NCBI GenBank assembly: GCA_041906305.1
Contig: JAYRJL010000005.1
Span: forward strand, 124,001 to 188,000
Reading direction: 5' to 3'
From: SHVZ01 sp041906305
GTDB taxonomy: Bacteria; Pseudomonadota; Alphaproteobacteria; SHVZ01
DNA length: 64,000 bases
Position 1 is the stretch's first letter. Each line of letters starts with the position of its first letter. Positions 32,815-42,200 of this stretch are shown piece after piece. A program made the translations under genes and the position numbers. The notes below the pieces were generated by a model. It did no database searches, was not told the origin of the DNA, and saw only the letters and a program-made list of their open reading frames with translations.

Positions 32815-32845
32815 CTTGACGGCTCTCCCGGCCGCGTGCATCCTT
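32815..32845 (+). promoter_or_regulatory. Putative trpL promoter (CTTGAC -35)
   Basis: CTTGAC at 32815-32820 matches the alphaproteobacterial -35 form. If transcription starts at the A of the trpL ATG (32852), the TTGACG hexamer (32816-32821) lies at about -36 to -31. The -10 region (around 32838-32845) is a poor match, which keeps confidence low. No ribosome binding site precedes the ATG, in line with a leaderless leader-peptide mRNA as described for Sinorhizobium trpL. Confidence 0.4.
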
Positions 32846-32851
32846 CGGCCC

Positions 32852-32899
32852 ATGAACCGGTCGATCATGATCGCGCGTCGTTGGTGGTGGCGGAGCTGA
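32852..32899 (+). CDS. trpL: trp operon leader peptide, 15 residues with three consecutive Trp
   Basis: The peptide MNRSIMIARRWWWRS is encoded 150 bases before trpEG and contains three adjacent TGG codons, as in trp leader peptides of rhizobia. Ribosome stalling at these codons under tryptophan shortage would free the downstream antiterminator. The peptide is too short for routine gene finders. No Shine-Dalgarno precedes the ATG, consistent with leaderless translation. In Sinorhizobium meliloti the released attenuator RNA and the peptide itself have reported functions in trans; whether this holds here is unknown. Confidence 0.9.
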   Translation: MNRSIMIARRWWWRS

Positions 32900-32971
32900 C
32901 AGGCGGCCGCCGCGAACGACTTTGATCGATCGAAAGGGGCCGCCAGGGAGACCGGGCGGCCTTTAAAGTTT
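32877..32971 (+). promoter_or_regulatory. trp attenuator: mutually exclusive 1:2, 2:3 and 3:4 pairings
   Basis: Segment 1 covers the Trp codons (GTCGTT 32877-32882, GGCGG 32889-32893) and can pair with segment 2 (CCGCC 32907-32911, AACGAC 32915-32920). Segment 2 also contains GGCGGCC (32902-32908), which pairs exactly with segment 3 GGCCGCC (32938-32944) as antiterminator. Segment 3 pairs exactly with segment 4 GGCGGCC (32955-32961), the terminator. Stalling at the Trp codons would favour 2:3 and allow trpEG transcription. Confidence 0.85.
32938..32971 (+). terminator. Intrinsic terminator of the trp attenuator
   Basis: GGCCGCC and GGCGGCC form a 7-bp GC stem around a 10-base loop, followed by TTTAAAGTTT. 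It stops transcription after trpL when tryptophan is plentiful. The remaining 77 bases to the trpEG ATG hold only its ribosome binding site. Confidence 0.85.
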
Positions 32972-33048
32972 CTAGACCCTCCCTGAAAACCAAGCCTCCC
33001 GGTCGACCGACACGGTCTCAAACCGTCGCAACTGGGAGCTTGAGCCTC

Positions 33049-35250
33049 ATGTCTCGTCCTGCCGAGCCGCGCTTCGACCGCTACACGACCAAGGGCGGCA
33101 TCGCCGTCGAGCGCCACAGCCTGATCCTGCCTGAGGGCGACGTCGCCGAGCCTCTGGTACGCGCCCTCGACCACAAGCTCGGATGCTTCTTCTCCTCCTC
33201 GGTCGAGTTCCCGGGCCGCTACTCGCGCTGGGACATCGGCTTCAAGAACCCGCCGGTGATGATCACCGGCCGCGGCCGCACGTTCAAAGTCCAGGCGCTG
33301 AACGCGCGCGGCAAGATCCTGATGCGCGCGATCTGCGGTGCGCTCGAGACCGCCGACACGGTCGAGGCGCTGATTGCCGGCGACGGCGAGCTCTCCGGCC
33401 GCGTGCGCGAGCCGGCCGAGCGCTTCCCCGAGGAGCAGCGCTCGCGCCAGCCGAGCCTGTTCTCGGTGATGCGGAAGCTGGTCGATCTGTTCTCCTCGGA
33501 CGAGGAACCGCATCTCGGCCTCTACGGCGCCTTCGGCTACGACCTCGCCTTCCAGTTCGAGCGCATCCGCCAGCGCCTCACGCGCTCGGCCGACCAGCGC
33601 GACCTCGTCGTCTACCTGCCCGACGAGATCCTGGCGATCGATCACCAGCGCCACCAGGCGATGCTCTATCGCTACGACTTCGTCGTCGACGGCTACAACA
33701 CGCATGACCTGCCGCGCGACGGCGGCGACCATCCGTTCCGCCTCGGCAACGGCGGCGACGCGGTCACCACCGATCATGCGCCCGGCGAGTATCCGAAGAT
33801 CGTCGACGTCGCGAAGGAGAGCTTCGCCCGCGGCGACCTGTTCGAGGTGGTGCCCGGCCAGACCTTCGGCGAGGCGACTACCGCCTCGCCGTCGCGCGTC
33901 TTCGACGTGCTGAAGGACCTCAACCCGGCGCCCTACGGCGCGCTGATGAACCTGGGTGACGGCGAGTTCCTGGTCTCGGCCTCGCCCGAGATGTTCGTCC
34001 GCGTCGACGGCAAGCGCATCGAGACCTGCCCGATCTCCGGCACGATCGCGCGCGGCCGCGACGCGATCGGCGATGCCGGGCAGATCCTGAAGCTGCTCAA
34101 CTCGCAGAAGGACACGGCCGAGCTCACGATGTGCACCGACGTCGACCGCAACGACAAGGCGCGGGTCTGCGAGCCCGGAACCGTGCGCGTGATCGGCCGG
34201 CGCCAGATCGAGATGTATTCGCGCCTGATCCACACGGTCGACCACGTCGAAGGTCATCTGCGCGAAGGCTACGACGCGCTCGACGGCTTCCTCACGCATG
34301 CCTGGGCGGTGACGGTCACCGGCGCGCCCAAGCTCTGGGCGATGCAGTTCCTCGAGGACCACGAGAAGTCGCCGCGCCGCTGGTATGGCGGTGCCATCGG
34401 CTGGATCGGCTTCAACGGCAACCTCAACACCGGGCTCACGCTGCGCACGATCCGCATGAAGGACGGCATCGCTGAGGTACGCGCCGGCGCCACGCTGCTG
34501 TTCGACTCGGAACCCGAGGCCGAGGACGCCGAGTGCAAGCTGAAGGCGTCGGCCATGCTGGCGGCGATCCGCTCGGCCAGCCAGGCGCCGAAGCCGAAGC
34601 AGGCGCAGGCCGCGAAGCCGCAGCCGGGCAAGGACCTGAACGTGCTGCTGGTCGACCACGAGGACAGCTTCGTCCACATGCTGGCCGATTACATCAGGCA
34701 GACCGGCGCCAAGGTGACGACGCTCCGCCACGGTCTCGCGGCCGAGGCGATCGCGAAGTCGCCGCCCGACCTGGTCGTGCTGTCGCCGGGGCCCGGCCGT
34801 CCGTCCGACTTCGCGATGACCGCGACGCTCGATGCCGCGCTCGGCCGCAACGTGCCGATCTTCGGCGTGTGCTTGGGCCTGCAGGGACTGGTCGAGCATT
34901 TCGGCGGCAGCCTCGGCCAGCTCGGCGAGCCGATGCACGGCAAGGCCTCGGTGGTGACGCCGGAGCCCGGCCGCTTCCTCGCCGGACTGCCGGAGAAGTT
35001 CACCGTCGGCCGCTACCACTCGCTGTTTGCGAAGCCGGAGACGCTGCCGGCCTCGCTGCTGGTGAAGGCAAAGACCGACGACGGCGTGATCATGGCGATC
35101 GAGCACAAGGACCTGCCGATCGCCGCCGTGCAGTTCCACCCGGAATCGATCCTGACGCTCGAGGACGGCGTCGGCTTCAAGCTGATCAGCGAGATCGTCT
35201 CGCGGCTGGCGCGGCGCGGCGAAGAGAAGCGGACGGGGACGAGCGGATAG
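33049..35250 (+). CDS. trpEG: Fused anthranilate synthase, TrpE-TrpG
   Basis: The 733-residue protein fuses component I (residues 1 to about 520) and the glutamine amidotransferase component II (about 535-733). Component I has the chorismate-binding signatures LVSASPEMFV, CPISGTIARGRD and LTMCTDVDRND. Component II has the nucleophile in FGVCLGLQG and the histidine-glutamate pair in VQFHPES. The enzyme converts chorismate and glutamine to anthranilate, the first committed step to tryptophan. The fused form is typical of rhizobia and Azospirillum. GGGAG precedes the ATG at 33049. Expression is controlled by the attenuator just upstream. Confidence 0.96.
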   Translation: MSRPAEPRFDRYTTKGGIAVERHSLILPEGDVAEPLVRALDHKLGCFFSSSVEFPGRYSRWDIGFKNPPVMITGRGRTFKVQALNARGKILMRAICGALETADTVEALIAGDGELSGRVREPAERFPEEQRSRQPSLFSVMRKLVDLFSSDEEPHLGLYGAFGYDLAFQFERIRQRLTRSADQRDLVVYLPDEILAIDHQRHQAMLYRYDFVVDGYNTHDLPRDGGDHPFRLGNGGDAVTTDHAPGEYPKIVDVAKESFARGDLFEVVPGQTFGEATTASPSRVFDVLKDLNPAPYGALMNLGDGEFLVSASPEMFVRVDGKRIETCPISGTIARGRDAIGDAGQILKLLNSQKDTAELTMCTDVDRNDKARVCEPGTVRVIGRRQIEMYSRLIHTVDHVEGHLREGYDALDGFLTHAWAVTVTGAPKLWAMQFLEDHEKSPRRWYGGAIGWIGFNGNLNTGLTLRTIRMKDGIAEVRAGATLLFDSEPEAEDAECKLKASAMLAAIRSASQAPKPKQAQAAKPQPGKDLNVLLVDHEDSFVHMLADYIRQTGAKVTTLRHGLAAEAIAKSPPDLVVLSPGPGRPSDFAMTATLDAALGRNVPIFGVCLGLQGLVEHFGGSLGQLGEPMHGKASVVTPEPGRFLAGLPEKFTVGRYHSLFAKPETLPASLLVKAKTDDGVIMAIEHKDLPIAAVQFHPESILTLEDGVGFKLISEIVSRLARRGEEKRTGTSG

Positions 35251-35259
35251 GCTCGGCGG

Positions 35260-35724
35260 CTAGGCCCAGCGGCGCGGATACTTCGCGAGGCCGCCCCAGT
35301 TGTTGAAGACGAGGGCGGCGACGAGAAGGATCGCCAGGCCCACGGCGACCGGTGCCAGCAGGAACGTCCAGCCGGCGTGATTGAGGATCACGATGATCGG
35401 ATCCGCGCCGGCGGGCGAGTGGATGGTGCGTGTCACCTGCATAAGGGTCAGTGCGGTCGCGACGGCTGCCGCCATGACCCACCATTCGGTGCCGAACAGG
35501 TGGAGAAAGACGAGTCCGACGCAGGTGGCGATCAGGTGTCCGCCGAGAAAGCTGCGCGGCTGCGCCATGTCGCTGTCGGGCATGCCGAACAGGATCACCG
35601 CCGAGCCGCCGAGCGAAGCGAGCACGAAGGGTAGATGCGTGACGTCGAAGGTGAACGCAGCTGCACCGATTGCGGCCGCTGCCGCGATCCAGGCGACGGC
35701 AAGTAACTTGATTCGACGGACCAA
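35260..35724 (-). CDS. HPP family membrane protein
   Basis: The 154-residue protein has four predicted helices and the family signatures LASLGGSAVILFGMPDSDMAQPRSFLGGHLI and MQVTRTIHSPAGADPI. The HPP family is named for a His-Pro-Pro segment, here HSPAGADP. A plant plastid member transports nitrite; the bacterial role is unknown. The only usable start is TTG at 35724, so initiation is uncertain. The gene lies 8 bases after the receiver gene and is the last of a three-gene cluster with the giant kinase. Confidence 0.82.
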   Translation of the reverse strand: MVRRIKLLAVAWIAAAAAIGAAAFTFDVTHLPFVLASLGGSAVILFGMPDSDMAQPRSFLGGHLIATCVGLVFLHLFGTEWWVMAAAVATALTLMQVTRTIHSPAGADPIIVILNHAGWTFLLAPVAVGLAILLVAALVFNNWGGLAKYPRRWA

Positions 35725-35732
35725 GGCTTCGT

Positions 35733-36161
35733 CTAGCCCGGCTTCCGCTGCAGCACGGTGCGGATGCGCTCGGCGAGCGCGTCCTTCTTCACCGGCTTGA
35801 CCAGGAAGGCGTCGACCTCGAGCGCGCGGGCCCGGTCGATGAACTCGGGCACCGCGTGGCTGGACAGCATGATGGTCGGGATGCGGTCGCCGCCCGTCCT
35901 GCCCTTGTCGCGCAGCCGCGTGATCAGCTCGAAGCCGCCCATCGGCTCCATGTTGATGTCGCAGATCATCAGGCCCGGCGGCGTCTCGTCGCAGACCTTG
36001 AGGGCGGCGCCGCCGTCGGGGGCGGTCTGCACCTTGGTGAAGCCGATCTGACGGAGCTGGTTGGCGACCAGGTCGCGGACGAAGTCGTTGTCGTCGACCA
36101 CCAGGGCCGAGACCTCGGCGAAGTCCGTCTGCGGCGAGGATGCCGTGCCGGCTGCAGTCAT
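35733..36161 (-). CDS. Single-domain response regulator
   Basis: The 142-residue protein is a receiver with a short N-terminal extension. It has the acidic pair Asp23-Asp24, phosphoacceptor Asp68 (LMICDINMEPMGG), the switch serine in IMLSSHA and Lys122 (LVKP). There is no output domain. AAGGAGG lies 6 bases before the ATG. It follows the giant hybrid kinase by 117 bases on the same strand, so it is the obvious target of its HPt domain, and precedes the HPP gene by 8 bases. The MEPMGG turn resembles that of the receiver at 14033. Confidence 0.9.
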   Translation of the reverse strand: MTAAGTASSPQTDFAEVSALVVDDNDFVRDLVANQLRQIGFTKVQTAPDGGAALKVCDETPPGLMICDINMEPMGGFELITRLRDKGRTGGDRIPTIMLSSHAVPEFIDRARALEVDAFLVKPVKKDALAERIRTVLQRKPG

Positions 36162-36278
36162 CGTGCGCCTCCTTACGGGTTTCCCAGCCGGCCGGCGCTC
36201 TTAATCGGTGCCATGCCGAAGTTTACCATGGCCGTTCGCGCGCGGACGAGGGGGAAAGCTGAACGGGCTTTCAGGGTT

Positions 36279-39200
36279 CTAGATCCGCTTCACCTCGGCT
36301 TCCACGCGCGCCAGCTCGGCTGCGAGCCCGGTCGAGAGCGAGCGCGCCTCGGCCATGTCGTCGCCTTTGGCTGCCTGCTCGATGCCGCTCGCGATCTCGG
36401 CGAGCGGGAAGGCGCCGGCCGAGCGCGCCGCGCCCTTGATCGAATGCGCCGACTTGCCGGCGGACGCCAGGTCGCCGGTCGCGAGCTGCGCGATCACCGC
36501 GCGCACCAGCTCCCGGCTCGATCCTAAGAACGTCGCCAGCGTCGCGCGAGCGACGTCGTCGATCTCGCCGAACATCTCGATCAGGTGCGCGGTGTCGATC
36601 GGCGCGTTGGCGGCGAGGGCCTTGGCCTCGGGCTCGTCGGTCCTCGCCTCGGTCGCCGTCGCGGCGGCCGCCTTGGGCAGCCAGCGCTGGATCGTCTCGG
36701 CCAGGCGTCCGAGGCGGACGGGCTTGCCGAGATAGTCGTCCATGCCGGCGGCGAGGCAGCGCTCGGCCTCGCCCTGCAGCACGTTGGCGGTCAGCGCCAC
36801 GATCGGCACGCGCTGGCGCCCGCTGAGGTGCTCGAGGTCGCGGATCTTCTGCGTCAGCTCGAAGCCGTCCATCACCGGCATGTGGCAGTCGGTGATGACC
36901 ATGCCGTAGGGGACGGAAGCATAGGCGTCGATTCCCTGCCGGCCGTCGGCGACGATGTCGGCGGCGTATCCCAGACGCTCGAGCTGGCGGCGCACCAGCA
37001 TCTGGTTGGTGGGATTGTCCTCGGCGACCAGGATCAGGCGGCCCTCCGCCAGCGCGAGATTGCGGTCGGCGGGCGCGCCGCGATCGACCGGCGCCTCGTC
37101 GGCGTTGCCCTCGTCGGCCTCGACGCGGCCGAGCGCGATCTCGATCGCGCGCAGCAGCACGGCGCGGCGCACGGGCTTGGTGAGATAGGCCTTGAAGCCC
37201 GCCTCCAGCGCCCGCCGACGCTGGCCGCGGTCGTCGTAGGCGGTCACCAGCACCATGCCGATTCCGGCGAGCTTCTGGCTCTCGGCGATCTGCTGGCGGA
37301 GCGCGAAGCCGTCGATGCCCGGCAGCTTGTAGTCGACCACGAGCACGTCGACCTTGGCGCCGCGTCCCCTCAGGCGCGACAGCGCCGCCTCGGCGGAGTC
37401 GACCCACTCGACCTGCGCGCCCTCGGCCCCGAGGTAGCGGGCGAGCACGGTCCGCATCGTCGGGTCGTCCTCGACCACGAGGACCGAGACGCCGTCGAGC
37501 TGGCGCCTGTGCGGCGCGTCCGCCGGTTCGGTCGGCAGGGGCAGGGTCACGGTGAAGGTCGAGCCGACGCCGAACTCGCTTTCGACCGTGATGTCGCCGC
37601 CCATGTTCTCGGCCAGCCGCTTGCAGATCGAAAGGCCGAGGCCGGTGCCGCCGAACTTGCGCGTGGTCGAATCGTCGGCCTGCATGAAGGCCTGGAACAG
37701 GCGCGCCCTGCCTTCCGGGGTGAGGCCGATGCCGGTGTCGACGATGCGGAACAGGATCATCCCCGGGCGGTCCGGCGACGGCACGGTCTCGATCGAGACC
37801 TGCCCCTTCTCGGTGAACTTGATCGCATTGCCGATCAGGTTGAACAGGATCTGGCGGAGCCTCACCGGATCGCCGCGGACCACGTCCGGCACCTCCGGGT
37901 CGACGAAGGTGACCATCGCCAGGGCCTTCTTCCGTGCCGCGGCCGCCAGCGTCTCGGCGACGCCCTCGACCAGGGTGAGGAGCGCCAGCGGGACCTGCTC
38001 GACCTCGAGCTTGCCGGCCTCAATCTTCGAGAAGTCGAGGATGTCGTCGATGATCTTCAGGAGCGCGGAGGCGGACTCGCCGATCACCGCCGCCATCTCC
38101 TGCTGTTCGGCGGTGAGCTGCGACTGCTGCAGGAGTTCGAGCAGGCCGAGCACGCCGTTCATCGGCGTGCGGATCTCGTGGCTCATGGTCGCGAGGAAGC
38201 TCGACTTGGCGCGGCTCGCCTGCTCGGCGGCGTCGCGGGTCTTGGTGAGCTCCTCGTTGTACCGCCGGCGCTCGGTCACGTCGTAGGCCCAGGTGACGAA
38301 GCTGTCCTCGCCGTCGATGGTCAGCCGCTGCCACAGCATGTAGGCCCAGAAGCGGCTGTCGTCGGCGCGGCGGAACTCGATCTCGACGCCGGGGATGCGA
38401 TCCTCCGACTTCATGCGCTCGACCAGTCCGGCGCGGTCGTCGGGGTTGACATAGTAGTCCATCGGATCGGCCTCGATGGACTTGTCGCGGGAGAGACCGT
38501 AGAGCGCGGCGAAGGCTTCGTTGGTGAACAGACGCTTGCCCGAGAACGTCTGCAGCGAGACCGCGAGCGGGCTCGACTCGAGCAGCGAGCGCAGCCGGTT
38601 CTCGCTTTCGCGCAAGCGCTGCTCGGCGAGCTTGAGCTCGGTGACGTTGGTGTATGTGCGGACGAAGCCGCCGCCCGGCATCGGCGAGGTGCGGATGTCG
38701 ATGTACTCGCCGTCGGGCCGGTGATGCGTGTTGAGATGCGACGAAGTCAGCGACGCGATGTGCTCGCGGTGCCGCCTGATGTAGCCCTCGATCTGCTCGC
38801 TGGTCCTGAGGCCGTACTCGGTCGGGCCGAGATGGCGGATGATGTCGTCGTAGGATTTCTTGCCGTCGAAGAACTCGGGCGGCAGGTGCACGCCTTCGGC
38901 GAAGAGCCGGTTCCACGCCACCATCTTGTGCTCGGCATCGAACATGGCGATGCCCTGGTCCATGTTCTCCAGCGTCGCGGTCAGGATCTGCGCCTGGTGC
39001 GCGAGCTGCTCGGCCTGGCGCTTGCGCTCGGTCAGGTCGAGGGTCCAGACGACGGTGCTGGCCTCGCCACCGATGTCGATCTCCTGCCAGAACGACAGGC
39101 ACCAGAAGGGCGTGCCGTCCTTGCGCTTCTGGTGCAGCTCGATGCCCGCGACCTGGCCGTCGCGCTTCAGGCGATCGATCAGCGGCTTCCGGTCCTCGGG

Positions 39201-42200
39201 ATTGACGTAGAAGTCGAGCGCGTTCGTCGTCATCACCTCGTCGGGGGTGAGGCCGTAGAGGTCGGCGTAGGCGCGGTTGGTGAAGACGCGGCCGCCGTCG
39301 AGCTGCGAGATGGCGAAGCCGACGGGGCTCGACTGCAGGATCGTCCGCAGCCGATGCTCGCTCTCGGCGACCTTGAGCTCAGCCGCCTTGATCTCGGTCA
39401 CGTCGGTATAGGTGCGCACATAGCCGCCGCCGGCGACCGGGGTCGTCCGCGTCTCCAGCATCATGCCGTTGGGCTTCCGGCGCATGCTGACGCGAGGCGC
39501 GGTCGTCGCCAGGATCTTCGCGGTGCGGATGCGCGCGAGCTCTTCCAGGTCCTCGCCGTCGACCCCGGCCTCGCTGGGGCCGAGGAAGCGCACGAGATCG
39601 GCATGGCTCGGGCGTCCCGCCAGCAGCTCTTCGGGAATGCCGGCGAGCTCGCTGTAGCGGCGGTTCCAGGCGACCAGGCGGAGGTCGGCATCGTACATGG
39701 TGATGCCCTGGTCCATGTTGTCGAGAACCGCCTCCAGCACCGAGGTCTTGTCGGCGAGCTCCTGGGCCTGGCGCTTCTGCGCGGTCAGGTCGTAGCTCCA
39801 GGCGACGAGGATGTTCTCGCCGTCGATGTCGAGCCGCTGCCAGAGCGAGTAGGTCCAGAACATCGACCCGTCCCGGCGCCTCTGCAGGATGTCGGTCCCG
39901 GGCAGGAAGCCGTCGCGCTTGAAGCGCTCGTGCAGGCCGCGGCGGAACTCATGGTCGACGTAGAAGTCGCCGGCATTGGCCTCGGCGATCTCCGCCTGGG
40001 TCATGCCGTAGAGGTCGGCGAAGGCCTTGTTGGCGAAGATGCGGCGTCCGTCGATGTGGCTCATCGAGACGCCGACCGGGCTCGATTCCAGGATCGTCCG
40101 CAGCCGCTGCTCGCTCTCGGCGACCTTGCGCTCGGCCGCCTTGATCTCGGTCACGTCGGTATAGGTGCGCACGAAGCCGCCGCCGGCGACCGGCGTGGTC
40201 CGCGTCTCCAGCACCATGCCGCTCGGGCGGCGTCGCACGCTGATGCGGGGTTGCGTGGTGGCGCGCACGCGCTCGGCATGCTCGCGTGCCAGCCGTTCGA
40301 GCTCGGGTCCGTCGACACCGGTCTCGGAAGGGCCGAGCTTCATCATGATGTCGACGTGGTCGGGGCGTCCGGCGAGGAAGTCGTACTGGAGCCCGGTCAG
40401 GTCGCTGAACTTGCGGTTCCAGGCGACGACCCGGAGATCCGAGTCGTACATGGTGATGCCCTGGTCCATGTTCTCCAGCACCGCTTCCAGCACCGCGGTC
40501 TTGCTCGCGAGCTCGTCGGCGGCGCGCCGGCGCTCGGTCTGGTCCACCAGCCAGGCGACGATGCCCGGCTCGCCGTCGACCTCGATCGGCTGCCAGAAGA
40601 CCAGCACCCAGAAGATCGAGCCGTCCCGCCGCTTCAGCGGCACCTCCGCACCGGTGACCTTGCCGTTCCGATGCAGCTCGTCGAGCAGCCGCTGCCTGTC
40701 CGACGGGTAGAGGTAGAAGTCCGCCGTATTGCTGCGCAGGCTCTCGTCGATCGAGTAGCCGTAGAGGTCGAAGATCGACTGGTTGCGGAAGACCGACCGG
40801 CCGGTCTCGGTCGAGATCGAGACCGCGATCGGGCTCGACTCGAGCACGGTACGGAGACGGTGCTCGCTTTCGCGCAGGCGCTTCTCGGCCTCCTTGAGCT
40901 CGGTCACCTCGTAGAACCAGCCGAGGGTCACCCGCTCGCCTTCGAACTCGATCTGGTCGAGCGAGCTCGACACCCAGAGGGGGTCGCCCTGCAGGTCGAC
41001 GCATTCGATCTCGATGTCGCGGACCCTGCCGTTGAGCTTGAGCTCGGCGATCACCGCCTCGCGGTCGCCGGGCTTCCGGTAGAAGTCGCGGACGTCGATC
41101 TGCTCGATCGGCTTCTTGGTCAGGCGGTTGATGTATTCAAGATAGCGCGCGTTCCAGAACTTCAGCGAGCCGTCGCGGCGCGTCATGGTGACGCCGATCG
41201 GGCTCGATTCGAGCAGGGACCGGATCTGCTGCTCGCGCTCGCGAACGTCCCGCTCGGCGCGCTTGAGATCCGAGATCTCATAGCCGGCGGTGACGATGTA
41301 GGAGACCTCGCCGAGATCGCCGATGATCGGCACCTTGGTGGTGAGCCACTCGCGGCGGTTGCCCTCGCTGTCGGTCAGCGCCTCCTCGTAGAAGCCGATC
41401 GTCTCGCCGGTGGCCAGCACCTCGCGGTCTCGCACCTGGCTGCGCGTCGCATGATCGCCGGACTGGTCGTCCCATCCGGTCATGCCGATGACGTCGGTCG
41501 CCTCGAATCCGAACAGGTCCGCCATGTACCGGTTGATCATGCGGTAGCGGAGGCCGTGGTCCTTGACGCTGATCGTCACCGGCACCGCGTCGATCACCGC
41601 CTGCAGCAGCTGCTCGCTCTCGCGCACCGCTTCGGCGGCGCGGCGCTGCTCGGTGACGTCGTAGCTGGTCGAGACGATGTGCGTGATCTTGCCGCTCTCG
41701 TCCTTGATCGCGGTCTTCGCGGTCATCCAGTAGATCGGGCGGCCATCCCGATCCTTGCCGGTGAAGTTCTCCTCGTAGACCATCTGGTGGCCGGTCGCGA
41801 TCGCCTGCAGGTCGCGCTCCTCCGCCTGCTCGGACTGCTCGGGCGTGCGCCCGGGCCAGACCGTCTTGCCGAGGATGTCGGCGGCAGTGACGCCGAACAT
41901 CCTCTCGGTCGCCCGGTTCATCATCAGGTAGCGGCGGTCACGGTCCTTGAGCACGACCGAGATCGGGATCGCGTCCAGGATGGCGCTGAGCTGGCGTTCG
42001 CTCGCGCGCACGGATTCGTCGGCGCGCACCAGGTCGGTGATGTCGTAGCTCGCCGTCACCACGTGGGTGACGTTGCCGGCATCGTCCTTGATCGGGGTCT
42101 TCGAGGTGACCCAATGCCGCGGCCGTCCGTCGGCGTCGACGCCCGCCTGCTCGCGGTAGACCTGCGCCTCGCCGCTTGAGATCGCGACCACGTCGCGGTT

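Noticed and set aside
32924..32934. GATCGATCGAA within the trp leader, considered as an FNR-like box
   Set aside because: Spacing does not fit TTGAT-N4-ATCAA and the bases are inside the attenuator.
36173..36229. Minus-strand frame of 18 residues (MVNFGMAPIKSAGRLGNP) whose stop overlaps the ribosome binding site of the receiver gene
   Set aside because: It has no ribosome binding site of its own and is easily expected by chance; a translational-coupling leader cannot be supported.
36585..42179. Plus-strand reading frame of 1864 residues antisense to the giant kinase
   Set aside because: High G+C at third positions removes stops from the opposite strand; the frame has low-complexity composition and no domain, and the kinase frame explains the DNA.
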